The notes: a model not told the origin generated them from the letters alone. Positions 1-7,097 are shown, counted from the stretch's first letter. The stretch: DNA of 8,239 bases from an uncultured Lachnospiraceae bacterium (GCA_947068385.1 CAMTBF010000139.1:1-8239); one strand, 5' to 3'. Numbers and translations: made by a program.

Positions 1-344
1 ATGCCCATGGTCTCCCCGTACACATACCAGGTGGTCTCCCTTCCCCTGCGGTAGCGGTCATTGTCCATGGCGGGCAGGTCGTCGTGCACCAGGGAATAGG
101 TATGGATCATCTCGATGGCCGCCATGAAATGTTCGATTACAGCTCCGTCTTCTCCACCGCACATCCGATAGGTCTCCCGCATGAGGATCGGGCGCAGGCG
201 CTTCCCTCCTGCCAGCAGGCTGTAGTTCATGGCCTCCATGATCCTCCCCTGCTGCCCTTCCTCCTTTGGCAGGTGCTCCCGCAGCACCCGCTCCGCATAT
301 GCGGTCTCCTCCCGCAGCCTCTCCTCAAATGCTGATGCGTCCAT
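1..344 (-). CDS. ispA: Farnesyl/geranyl diphosphate synthase, N-terminal part (runs off left edge)
   Basis: Only the first 114 complete codons are present. The family is short-chain trans-polyprenyl diphosphate synthase, a cytoplasmic enzyme that condenses isopentenyl diphosphate with allylic diphosphates to feed quinone, undecaprenyl and other isoprenoid synthesis. Visible motifs are [10 protein letters not shown] at residues 43-52 and the first aspartate-rich motif D88-D89-x4-D94, which binds the Mg-diphosphate substrate, followed by RRG at 99-101. The second aspartate-rich motif lies outside the window. The ATG at 344 is preceded by GGAGG with a 9-nt gap. It overlaps the last 20 nt of xseB in another frame, so translation is probably coupled. 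Bacterial members usually have a His in the stretch after RRG; here I read TTWYVYGE (residues 104-111) with Trp in that place. The family call is firm; the exact product chain length cannot be told from this part. Confidence 0.93.
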   Translation of the reverse strand, partial: MDASAFEERLREETAYAERVLREHLPKEEGQQGRIMEAMNYSLLAGGKRLRPILMRETYRMCGGEDGAVIEHFMAAIEMIHTYSLVHDDLPAMDNDRYRRGRETTWYVYGETMG

Positions 345-561
345 TTCCGAATTCCTCCAGTTCTCCCTCTTCCGTAAGCTTAAGCACCTGCTTCTCCACC
401 TTGTCTATCTGGTCGTTGCACTGCTTCAGGACCGCCATGCCCGCGCTGTAGGCCGCGAAGGCCTCCTCCAGCGGGATGTCTTCCCGCTCCAGCTCCCCGA
501 TCAGTTCCTCCAGCCTGGCGAAGTTCTCCTCCAGGCTAAGCTGCCTCGTCTCCTCTGCCAT
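325..561 (-). CDS. xseB: Exodeoxyribonuclease VII small subunit
   Basis: A 78-residue protein of the usual size for XseB. It carries the family pattern [19 protein letters not shown] (residues 8-26), then [24 protein letters not shown], and is largely helical and acidic as expected. Several copies of XseB bind the C-terminal helical region of XseA to form exonuclease VII, which degrades single-stranded DNA in both directions to short oligonucleotides. The ATG at 561 follows a purine-rich GAGGAGAG stretch. The gene lies 95 nt after xseA and its end overlaps the start of ispA by 20 nt, so it belongs to the same transcript. The 562-656 gap holds nothing I can support. No defect is seen. Confidence 0.95.
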   Translation of the reverse strand: MAEETRQLSLEENFARLEELIGELEREDIPLEEAFAAYSAGMAVLKQCNDQIDKVEKQVLKLTEEGELEEFGNGRISI

Positions 562-656
562 CTTCTTCTCTCTCCTCGTCCTGCCGCCTTAGCCGCTTCC
601 TGATGATACATTTCATCCCTATCACCGCCGCCGGAATCCCCAGGGCCGTGCTGCCA

Positions 657-1889
657 TCAGCATACCTCTCCCCTTCCGTTCTCCGCAGGCCCGATCCTGA
701 CCACCCTGGCCCCGATCCGGCCGTCCTTCACCCGGACGGTGATGTCCTGCCCTTCCCGCACCTGCCTTACGGAGCGGATATTGTGCCCCGCGCCGTCCTC
801 CACGTAGGAATAGCCGCTGCTCAGCTTCTCCAGGGGGGACAGCCCCTTCATCCGCTCGATGTAGAGCTCCAGCTCGTGGCGGCGACGCACCAGGAGCCGC
901 CGCATCCTTTCCTGCAGCCTCTCCTCCGCCGACAGCGCGGCCATCTTCCTCTCCCGGATCCGGCTCTCCGGACTGTTCAGCTTCAGTTTCAGCTCCAGCT
1001 GCCTGGCCTGTCCCCGGCCGTCCTGGAGCTTCCTCTGCATCAGGCGCAGCAGCGTGTCCCTGTAATTCAGGATTCCGCTCATGATTTCCCGGATGTCCGT
1101 CACCGCCAGCTCCGCTGCCGCCGAGGGCGTGGGCGCCCGGAGATCCGCCACGAAATCCACGATCGTAGTGTCCGTCTCATGCCCCACCGCGGAGATGATG
1201 GGCACGGAGCAGTCGAACACCGCCTGGGCCACCTCCCTCTCGTTGAAGGCCCACAGATCCTCGATGGAGCCGCCGCCCCTGCCCACGATCATCACGTCCA
1301 CCCCAAGGGCCTCCAGGGCCCGGATGCCCCGGACGATGCTGGGCACCGCCGCCTCCCCCTGGACGATGGCCGGATAGAGGACGATCTGCACGTAAGGGTT
1401 CCTCCTGCCCGCTATCTGGATGATGTCCCGGACGGCCGCCCCCGTGTCCGCGGTGACCACGCCCAGGGTCTTTATGAATCTGGGGATGGGCTGCTTGTAC
1501 TCCGGGGCGAACATGCCGGATTCCTCCAGCTCCCGTTTCAGCCGTTCGAACCGCTCGTAGAGCAGGCCGCTTCCGTCCAGCCGGATCTCCCTGGCGTAGA
1601 GCTGGTACTTCCCGTCCCGCTCGTACACGTCCACCGTGCCGCCCACGATCACCTGCTGGCCTTCGGACATACGAAAAGAGAGGCCCGCACGGCTGCCCGC
1701 GAACATCACGCAGCTTATGGTCCCCCTGGAATCCTTCAACGTAAAATAGATATGTCCCGAGGAATGGTACTTGCAGTTGCTCACCTCGCCCTTCACATAG
1801 AGCCTCTGCAGCAGATAGTCCTGCGTGAACATATTTTTGATATAAGAGTTCAATTGTCCTACCGTATAAATATTTCGGATCTCAATCAC
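657..1889 (-). CDS. xseA: Exodeoxyribonuclease VII large subunit
   Basis: A 410-residue protein of normal length. The N-terminal OB-fold (about 5-105) binds single-stranded DNA and contains the hallmark VKGEVSNCKYHSSGHIYFTLKD (32-53). The catalytic domain (about 130-265) has TGAAVRD with D155, GRGGGSIEDLWAFNE with R204, and GHETD with H237 and D240. These line up with the residues reported as essential in the E. coli enzyme. A charged coiled-coil region (about 265-345) should bind XseB, and the C-terminus has the LSPLEKLSSGYSYV motif (350-363). The start is GTG at 1889, which overlaps the nusB stop as GTGA. There is little Shine-Dalgarno sequence, so initiation probably depends on ribosomes finishing nusB. 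Where most homologues have a Pro before TGAA, this one has Asp148; the catalytic residues are intact. Confidence 0.97.
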   Translation of the reverse strand: MIEIRNIYTVGQLNSYIKNMFTQDYLLQRLYVKGEVSNCKYHSSGHIYFTLKDSRGTISCVMFAGSRAGLSFRMSEGQQVIVGGTVDVYERDGKYQLYAREIRLDGSGLLYERFERLKRELEESGMFAPEYKQPIPRFIKTLGVVTADTGAAVRDIIQIAGRRNPYVQIVLYPAIVQGEAAVPSIVRGIRALEALGVDVMIVGRGGGSIEDLWAFNEREVAQAVFDCSVPIISAVGHETDTTIVDFVADLRAPTPSAAAELAVTDIREIMSGILNYRDTLLRLMQRKLQDGRGQARQLELKLKLNSPESRIRERKMAALSAEERLQERMRRLLVRRRHELELYIERMKGLSPLEKLSSGYSYVEDGAGHNIRSVRQVREGQDITVRVKDGRIGARVVRIGPAENGRGEVC

Positions 1890-2323
1890 CTGATTTCATT
1901 CGCGGGCGCCTCCGCCTTCGGAAGCTTCACGATCTTGGCCAGGATGGCGTTCACGAAACCGCCGGAGTTCTCCTGTCCGTACAGCTTCGCCAGCCCCACC
2001 GCCTCGTCGATCGCCACCCCTGCGGGAATGTCGTCGTCGAAGCGCAGCTCGTACACCGCCAGGCGCAGCACCGCCAGCTCCACCTTGCCCATCCGGCTGG
2101 TGTTCCATCCCACGGTATTTTCATCGATCAGCCTGTCTATCCCGGGAAGCTCCCGGAAGACAGTCTGGCAGCGCTTCTCTATATAATCGGCATCCTTCTG
2201 GGAGCCGATTGCCTCGTTGTCCTCCACGAACAGCCTCATCTGCCTGGGCATGTCCTCCGACGGATGGAACTCCGCCTGGAACAAAAGCCGGAAAACCTGC
2301 TCCCTTTGTTCATGTCTTCCCAT
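1886..2323 (-). CDS. nusB: Transcription antitermination protein NusB
   Basis: A 145-residue all-helical NusB. It opens with the typical R-x-x-REQVFRLLFQ (residues 3-16) and contains the signature SRMGKVELAVLRLAVYEL (76-93), followed by IPAGVAIDEAVGLAKLYGQENSGGFVNAILAKI (99-131). NusB binds the boxA RNA of rRNA leaders together with NusE (S10) and helps RNA polymerase read through long untranslated rRNA operons. The ATG at 2323 has a GGGGGTG ribosome site just upstream. It sits 22 nt after asp23 and overlaps xseA by four bases, placing it in the middle of the housekeeping operon. No anomalies. Confidence 0.97.
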   Translation of the reverse strand: MGRHEQREQVFRLLFQAEFHPSEDMPRQMRLFVEDNEAIGSQKDADYIEKRCQTVFRELPGIDRLIDENTVGWNTSRMGKVELAVLRLAVYELRFDDDIPAGVAIDEAVGLAKLYGQENSGGFVNAILAKIVKLPKAEAPANEIR

Positions 2324-2345
2324 TTGTCACCCCCCGAAGCCCGCG

Positions 2346-2726
2346 TCACACCCTGACCTTCACTCCGGCGATGCGGATGTTCACGTCAGTGCAGTTCAGG
2401 CCCGTCATGTTCTCGATGGCCGCCTTCACCTTGGCCTGCACATGATGGCAGGTGGCCGGGATATTGTATCCGTATTCCATGGTCACGGCCAGGTCCACCC
2501 GCACATTGCGTCCGGTCACCACCACCCTCACGCCCTTGGTCAGCTTCTTCACGCCCACCTTGCCCATGAGCTCATTGGTGATGTTCCCGGCCATGGCGCT
2601 GATGCCCTCCACCTCCGTGGCCGCCAGGGAGGCGATCATCGCCACCACGTCATCGGCGATCTGCACCATGCCCACATTCTCCTCCGATTTCAATACCACT
2701 GTACTGCTCTCTGTCTCTTTTCCCAT
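2346..2726 (-). CDS. Asp23/Gls24 family envelope stress-response protein
   Basis: A 126-residue protein of the Asp23/Gls24 (DUF322) family. It shows the N-terminal GMVQIADDVVAMIASLAATEVEGISAM (19-45) and the later VVVTGRNVRVDLAVTMEYGYNIP (68-90), ending with the family's VNIRIAGVKV pattern. Characterised members such as staphylococcal Asp23 are abundant cytoplasmic proteins held at the membrane by partner proteins and linked to cell-wall stress; shorter homologues next to nusB are of unknown function. The reading frame stays open upstream to an ATG at 2780, but the ATG at 2726 is chosen. It has a strong AGGAGGG eight or nine bases upstream, and a good promoter lies between the two candidates. 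It is the first gene of the nusB-xse-ispA operon. Confidence 0.93.
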   Translation of the reverse strand: MGKETESSTVVLKSEENVGMVQIADDVVAMIASLAATEVEGISAMAGNITNELMGKVGVKKLTKGVRVVVTGRNVRVDLAVTMEYGYNIPATCHHVQAKVKAAIENMTGLNCTDVNIRIAGVKVRV

Positions 2727-2768
2727 GAAAAATACCCTCCTGAAAAAGCATTTCAAATATGTCCCAAT

Positions 2769-2798
2769 ATTATACCACAACTTCTATTCATTTGTCAC
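2769..2798 (-). promoter_or_regulatory. Sigma-A promoter of the asp23-nusB-xseA-xseB-ispA operon
   Basis: On the minus strand GTGACA (2793-2798) is followed after 18 bp by a perfect TATAAT (2769-2774). The predicted transcript starts near 2762, leaving a leader of about 36 nt that includes the AGGAGGG site of asp23. The -35 box overlaps the last codons of the lipoprotein gene and the spacer contains its stop codon. No hairpin with a T-run precedes it, so transcription from deoB-prfC may also read in. Assigned by consensus matching only. Confidence 0.7.
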
Positions 2799-4040
2799 CC
2801 AAAATGTCAGCGACAGCTGTTTTTCGTTCTGGGCATAGGCCACCCTGCCCTCTTCGTCGGACAGATACCGGAAAATCTCCTGCCCGTCTATCAGCCCCTC
2901 CACCACTTCCCTGTAGCAGGGCTCATCGGCGCATTTGATCGTCACGTCGGCGCGGCCCTCCTCCAGGGCCTTCCGGAACAGGGCCTCCATCTGCTCCCTG
3001 TCATAAAAGGTGAAATACGCGCCCTCCCGCACATAATAGTTCGCTTCGGTGGCAACGCACAGGGGCATGGGCACCTGGCCCCCGATGGAGTGGGTGCGCA
3101 GCAGCTCCGCCGTGGTCACGTTCAGATAGTCATAGTTGATCTCCGGCATGGCGATCTGGCCGCTCCCGTCCCCGGCCTCCTCCCCGGAAGCCGTATCCTC
3201 CATCTGGTAGGACACGTCCCCCCATGTGGTGTCCACATAGTAGTAGTTCCCGTTCACCCTCACCAGGTTCCAGGCATGGCCCTCCCCGGTCTCCACGGTC
3301 CCCAGGACCAAAGTGCACTCCACCCCCAGCCTGTTCAGCAGATACTGGGTGGCCTTGGCATAGCCCTGGCAGACGGAGGAGCGGCCTACGAACACCGAAT
3401 AGATGTTCTGGTTGTCCGCGGCGTTCAGGTCGTAGTCCGTCTGGCGGATCAATGTGTCGTACACATATTTTACCTTGTCATAATCCGAGGCCTCCGCCGG
3501 AATGCCGGCCAGGATCCGCTCCGCGGCTAGCCGGATCTCCTCCTCCCGCTCCACGGCCGTGTCCAGGTCCACATTGTAGGTGCCGGAGAACTCCACGGCA
3601 GTGAGGGCCTCCCCCCTGGAGTATTTCGTGTAGGAATAGCCGTCCACATAGAACAGCTCCGGGTGGTCGCTCAAGACGCACTGGAAGATCCTGTCGATGC
3701 TCTCCTCGTCCAGCCCTGCCTCAAGCCCCTCCCGGCTTAAGTGCTCCTGCCTGCCGAAGCCCCCCAATATGCGCTCCATGTCATTGTACCAGATCTGCTC
3801 CGTCTCGCTCAAGGTAGCGCGGGCATAGAGGCAGTTCCCCTCCGTCAGGAAATTCACCGGAGGCTCCGTCTCCTCCGGCGGCTCCTGGGTCTGGGGGATG
3901 CTGGTGGACACCTCCTCCGCCTGCAGGGAATAGTCCCGGGGCACCTCGTGCCGGAAATCGATTCCCGCACAGCCTGTACATACCAGGCACAGGAGCGCCG
4001 CCCCCAGCATGGGCCATATCATATGCGTCTTCTTCCTCAT
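2784..4040 (-). CDS. Secreted lipoprotein with transglutaminase-like (papain-fold) domain
   Basis: A 418-residue protein. The N-terminus MRKK plus a hydrophobic stretch (about 8-20) ends in CTGC, so Cys24 is the likely lipid-anchored residue; the Cys at position -3 (Cys21) is a departure from the usual Leu. An acidic, Pro/Thr-rich linker follows (about 41-65). The transglutaminase-like core has all three expected catalytic residues: C224 in SSVCQGYAKA, H255 in GHAWNLV and D270 in YYYVDTTWGD. A Gly/Ser/acidic stretch (281-294) separates it from a C-terminal part I do not recognise. Bacterial proteins of this type are thought to act as proteases or cross-linking/hydrolytic enzymes on envelope proteins or peptides; the substrate here is unknown. 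The ATG at 4040 follows AAGGAGA with an 8-nt gap. It begins 34 nt after the end of prfC with no terminator between, so co-transcription is likely. Confidence 0.85.
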   Translation of the reverse strand: MRKKTHMIWPMLGAALLCLVCTGCAGIDFRHEVPRDYSLQAEEVSTSIPQTQEPPEETEPPVNFLTEGNCLYARATLSETEQIWYNDMERILGGFGRQEHLSREGLEAGLDEESIDRIFQCVLSDHPELFYVDGYSYTKYSRGEALTAVEFSGTYNVDLDTAVEREEEIRLAAERILAGIPAEASDYDKVKYVYDTLIRQTDYDLNAADNQNIYSVFVGRSSVCQGYAKATQYLLNRLGVECTLVLGTVETGEGHAWNLVRVNGNYYYVDTTWGDVSYQMEDTASGEEAGDGSGQIAMPEINYDYLNVTTAELLRTHSIGGQVPMPLCVATEANYYVREGAYFTFYDREQMEALFRKALEEGRADVTIKCADEPCYREVVEGLIDGQEIFRYLSDEEGRVAYAQNEKQLSLTFWVTNE

Positions 4041-4074
4041 CTGCCCGCTCTCCTTTATCCGGATCCGTCCCGAC

Positions 4075-5670
4075 TCAGTTTCTATTGAATTCCGTCAGGA
4101 CGAGTCCTTTATTCCGGTCAAGCGTCATGCCGACGCTCCATGCGTTCACGAACAAAAGCAAGGGATTGCCCTTCATGTCCTTCACTTTCTTCATGTCTGA
4201 GGTGCCCGTCAGCTTCTCGATGTCCACCTCATCCTTATTCTCGATCCAGCGGATATGCTCATAAGGCAGGGAATCCAGCCGGATCTCCACATTGTACTCG
4301 TTTTCCAGCCTGTACTTCAGCACGTCGAACTGCAGCACGCCCACCACGCCCACGATGATCTCCTCCAGGCCCGTATTGAATTCCTGGAAGATCTGGATGG
4401 CGCCCTCCTGGGCAATCTGCTGGATGCCCTTGACGAACTGCTTGCGCTTCATGGTGTCGATCTGGCGCACCCTGGCGAAATGCTCCGGGGCGAAGGTGGG
4501 GATGCCCTCATACTGGAACTTCTCCTTGGGGCTGCACAGGGTGTCCCCGATGGAGAAGATGCCGGGGTCGAACACGCCGATGATGTCCCCCGCGTAGGCC
4601 TCGCTTAAGATTTTCCTGTCGTCCGCCATGATCTGCTGGGGCTGGGAGAGCCGCATGACCTTGCCCCCCTGGACGTGGCGCACCTCCATCTGGGCGTCGA
4701 ACCTGCCGGAGCAGATGCGCATGAAGGCCACCCTGTCCCGGTGGGCCTTGTTCATATTGGCCTGGATCTTGAACACAAAGGCGCTGAACGCGTCCTGGGT
4801 GGGCTCTATCAGGCCGATGTCCGCCTTTCTGGCCAGGGGCGTGGTGGTCATCTGCAGGAAATGCTTCAGGAAGATCTCCACGCCGAAATTGGTCAGGGCG
4901 GAGCCGAAGCACACCGGCGTCAGGTCCCCCGCCCGCACCGCCTCCAGGTCGAAATCCGCTCCGGCCCCGTCCAACAGGTCGATCTCCTCCAGCAGCTTGT
5001 CCGCCGCGCCGTCGCCGATCTGCGCCCGCAGCATGTCCTCCTGGGCCACAGGGATCTCCGTGGCAGTGCCCTCCTTGGTGCCCTTCTCCGTGTCCGCGTA
5101 GGAAATCACGCATTTCTTCTCCCTGTCATAGACGCCCTTGAATTCCTTTCCCGAACCGATAGGCCAGTTCACAGGGCAGGTAGCGATTCCTAACTCTTTT
5201 TCGATATCGTCCAGCAAATCGAAGGTGTCCCGGGCGTCCCGATCCATCTTGTTGATGAAGGTGAAGATCGGAATCTTGCGCATGACGCAGACCTTGAACA
5301 GCTTCCTGGTCTGGGCTTCCACGCCCTTGGAGGCATCGATCACCATCACGGCGGAATCCGCAGCCATCAAAGTGCGGTAGGTATCCTCCGAGAAATCCTG
5401 GTGCCCGGGCGTGTCCAATATATTGATGCAGTAGCCGCCGTACTCGAACTGCAATACCGAGGAGGTCACCGAGATACCTCTCTCCTTCTCTATCTCCATC
5501 CAGTCGGAGACGGCGTGCCTGGCCGTGGCCTTTCCCTTCACGCTCCCTGCCAGGTTGATGGCGCCGCCGTAGAGCAGGAATTTCTCCGTCAGGGTGGTCT
5601 TGCCCGCATCCGGGTGTGAGATGATGGCAAAGGTGCGGCGGCGGTTTATTTCTTCTGTGTAATCGTTCAT
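4075..5670 (-). CDS. prfC: Peptide chain release factor 3 (RF3)
   Basis: A 531-residue translational GTPase, almost the same length as E. coli RF3. RF3 uses GTP to remove RF1 or RF2 from the ribosome after peptide release. The GTPase motifs are clear: P-loop SHPDAGKT (18-25), switch region ERGISVTSS (63-71), DTPGHQDF (86-93), NKMD (140-143) and GSAL (256-259). The combination with RTFAIISHPDAGKTTLTEK and FSEDTYRTLMAADSAVMVID (93-112) separates RF3 from EF-G and from Tet ribosome-protection proteins. The ATG at 5670 follows GGAGG with an 11-nt gap, and an in-frame TAA directly precedes it, which fixes the start. It lies 108 nt after deoB with no clear promoter of its own, and 34 nt before the lipoprotein gene. 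Confidence 0.95.
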   Translation of the reverse strand: MNDYTEEINRRRTFAIISHPDAGKTTLTEKFLLYGGAINLAGSVKGKATARHAVSDWMEIEKERGISVTSSVLQFEYGGYCINILDTPGHQDFSEDTYRTLMAADSAVMVIDASKGVEAQTRKLFKVCVMRKIPIFTFINKMDRDARDTFDLLDDIEKELGIATCPVNWPIGSGKEFKGVYDREKKCVISYADTEKGTKEGTATEIPVAQEDMLRAQIGDGAADKLLEEIDLLDGAGADFDLEAVRAGDLTPVCFGSALTNFGVEIFLKHFLQMTTTPLARKADIGLIEPTQDAFSAFVFKIQANMNKAHRDRVAFMRICSGRFDAQMEVRHVQGGKVMRLSQPQQIMADDRKILSEAYAGDIIGVFDPGIFSIGDTLCSPKEKFQYEGIPTFAPEHFARVRQIDTMKRKQFVKGIQQIAQEGAIQIFQEFNTGLEEIIVGVVGVLQFDVLKYRLENEYNVEIRLDSLPYEHIRWIENKDEVDIEKLTGTSDMKKVKDMKGNPLLLFVNAWSVGMTLDRNKGLVLTEFNRN

Positions 5671-5763
5671 TTATTCACGTTCCTCCATTTTCATGTCATC
5701 GCAGGGTTGTCCCCTCCTGCGCTTTGTTCTGCTCCCTGATCCGATATCCTCTCCGGGCCGGAA

Positions 5764-5780
5764 AGGCATTTCGGATGCCT
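5764..5780 (-). other. Small hairpin at the deoB stop codon
   Basis: AGGCAT and ATGCCT (6 bp) flank a 5-nt loop, and the hairpin overlaps the deoB TAG stop. Only three T residues follow on the minus strand, so it is a poor candidate for an intrinsic terminator. It may slow polymerase or protect a 3' end. Partial read-through into prfC is expected. Confidence 0.3.
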
Positions 5781-7038
5781 ACGGCGGAGTGACGCGTCCG
5801 GCCTCCCGGGAGGATATACCTTCTTCTAAGGATATCCCTTCTTCTGAGGGCATCCCTTCTTTGAAAGGCTTCCCTTTTTCGAAAGGCAGCATGGACTCTC
5901 CCTCGAAGGCGGGCGTGATGCCAAAGTAGTGCAGCACAGTGGCCCCGATGTCCGCGAAGGTCTCCCTGGTTCCCAGGTTCTTCGGCGCGATTCCGGGCCC
6001 ATACATGACAAACGGCACATACTCCCTGGTGTGGTCGGTGGTGGCCAGATACCCTGGATCGCAGCCGTGGTCGGCGGTGATCATCAGGATGTCCCCCTCT
6101 CTGAGCTTTGAAAGGATTTCCGGAAGCCTTCCGTCAAAATAGGCCAAGGCCTTCGCATAGCCGTCTATATCCCTGCGGTGGCCGTAGAGCATGTCGTAGT
6201 CCACCAGGTTCACGAAGCAAAGCCCCTCAAAGTCCTTATCCAGATATTCCAGCGTCCGCTCTATGCCCTCCTGGTTGCCTGAGGTGTACACGGACTCCGT
6301 GATGCCCTTTCCGGCGAAGATGTCCTTGATCTTGCCCACGGCGATGACCGCCCTGCCGTTTTCCGAGAGCTGGTCCAGCATGGTGGTGGATGGCGGCAGG
6401 ATGGAGAAATCATGGCGGTGTGCCGTCCTTGTGAACTGCCCGCCACAGGGGCCGATGAAGGGCCTGGCTATGACCCTGCCCACGCCGTGCTCGCCCTGCA
6501 AGATTTCTCTGGCGATCCTGCAGTATCCATACAGCTCCTCCAGAGGCACCTTCTCCTCATGGGCCGCTATCTGGAACACGCTGTCGGCGGAGGTGTATAC
6601 GATCAGGTCCCCGGTGGCCATATGGGCGTCGCCGTAATCCTGGATCACTGTGGTGCCGGAATAGGGCCGGTTGCAGAGCACGCCCCGCCCTGTCTTCTCA
6701 CAGAAGGCATCCAGCACCTCCTTCGGGAACCCCTCCGGATAGGTGGGCAGGGGCCTGGGCGAGTAAATCCCTGCGATCTCCCAGTGGCCGATGGTGGTGT
6801 CCTTGCCTTTGGAGCGCTCCTTCAGCCTTGCTATCACAGCGCTGTGGTCTTCTCTTTTTCCCGGCACGGACACGCCGTCTATCCGGAACAGCCCCAGCTC
6901 CTCCATGTTCGGCATGGAAAAGAACGGGCTGGAGGACACAGTCCCCAGCGTATCGACGTTCACGTCGCCGTAGGAAGCCGCATCCTCCATTGCACCGATT
7001 CCAAAGCTGTCCAGCACGATCAAAAATACCCTTTTCAT
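5779..7038 (-). CDS. deoB: Phosphopentomutase with a repeat-derived C-terminal tail
   Basis: A 419-residue member of the alkaline-phosphatase superfamily. The enzyme interconverts ribose (or deoxyribose) 1- and 5-phosphates, linking nucleoside salvage to the pentose phosphate pathway. By comparison with the Bacillus cereus enzyme the catalytic set is complete: D10 in VLDSFGIG, the phosphorylated Thr81 in KDTTIGHWE, D282 and H287 in LVDYDMLYGH, D323-H324 in TADHG, and H336 in TDHTREY. The body ends at about residue 385, close to the usual family length. After that come four six-residue repeats (386-409: FEKGKP, FKEGMP, SEEGIS, LEEGIS) and ten more residues, encoded by an 18-bp tandem repeat. 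I do not remember this tail from other DeoB proteins. The ATG at 7038 follows a modest AGAGAGGA site. Upstream lies a complex leader with two possible promoters. It is probably the first gene of deoB-prfC-lipoprotein. Confidence 0.95.
   Translation of the reverse strand: MKRVFLIVLDSFGIGAMEDAASYGDVNVDTLGTVSSSPFFSMPNMEELGLFRIDGVSVPGKREDHSAVIARLKERSKGKDTTIGHWEIAGIYSPRPLPTYPEGFPKEVLDAFCEKTGRGVLCNRPYSGTTVIQDYGDAHMATGDLIVYTSADSVFQIAAHEEKVPLEELYGYCRIAREILQGEHGVGRVIARPFIGPCGGQFTRTAHRHDFSILPPSTTMLDQLSENGRAVIAVGKIKDIFAGKGITESVYTSGNQEGIERTLEYLDKDFEGLCFVNLVDYDMLYGHRRDIDGYAKALAYFDGRLPEILSKLREGDILMITADHGCDPGYLATTDHTREYVPFVMYGPGIAPKNLGTRETFADIGATVLHYFGITPAFEGESMLPFEKGKPFKEGMPSEEGISLEEGISSREAGRVTPP
5812..5883 (-). 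repeat. Four-copy 18-bp tandem repeat inside the 3' end of deoB
   Basis: Four adjoining 18-bp units occupy 5812-5829, 5830-5847, 5848-5865 and 5866-5883. On the plus strand the first reads GGATATACCTTCTTCTAA and the others vary from it. The first two differ at two positions and the last two are more diverged. The unit is a multiple of three and codon-aligned with deoB, so each adds six residues of the pattern x-[EK]-[EK]-G-x-[PS]. The next 18 bases (5884 on) have lost the pattern. Expansion by slippage or unequal exchange is the likely origin. Confidence 0.9.
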
Positions 7039-7057
7039 AGTCTCTTCTGTCCTCTCT

Positions 7058-7089
7058 GATGGCCATCTGGCACATGATGGATGGCCATC
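7058..7089. promoter_or_regulatory. Pair of identical 10-bp palindromes in the deoB leader
   Basis: GATGGCCATC occurs at 7058-7067 and again at 7080-7089, exactly 22 bp apart, about two helical turns. The second copy extends to the perfect 12-bp palindrome GGATGGCCATCC (7079-7090). Both lie just downstream of the proximal deoB -10 element and upstream of the deoB ribosome site, a typical place for a repressor. Because each copy is self-complementary, the two can also pair in RNA as a 10-bp stem with a 12-nt loop next to the ribosome site. The function is inferred. Confidence 0.5.
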
Positions 7090-7097
7090 CGGCCGTC

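Noticed and set aside
536..616. A 26-codon frame (minus strand) between xseA and xseB, beginning MKCIIRKRLRRQDEE
   Set aside because: It overlaps xseB, has no convincing ribosome site and resembles nothing known. Chance is the simpler explanation.
603..2186. Long open frame of 527 codons on the plus strand
   Set aside because: It lies opposite xseA and nusB, is rich in His, Pro, Leu and Arg as expected of an antisense frame in GC-rich DNA, and shows no known domain.
2727..2780. Upstream ATG at 2780 giving the Asp23 protein 18 more residues
   Set aside because: The extra residues are unlike the family, the promoter -10 would lie inside that extension, and the ATG at 2726 has a far better ribosome site.
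2217..3530. Open frame of 437 codons on the plus strand
   Set aside because: It is antisense to nusB, asp23 and the lipoprotein gene, crosses two gene boundaries and has shadow-type composition. The minus-strand genes have clear motifs and ribosome sites.
5693..5929. Plus-strand frame with repeated IPSS/KG residues
   Set aside because: It is the antisense reading of the 18-bp repeat in deoB. DeoB is certain on the other strand.
6775..6810. Possible loss of the catalytic Thr in DeoB (KDTTIGHWE instead of a third Thr)
   Set aside because: By alignment with the B. cereus enzyme the phosphorylated Thr is the one directly after Asp, which is present as Thr81. Ile83 is at a different position.
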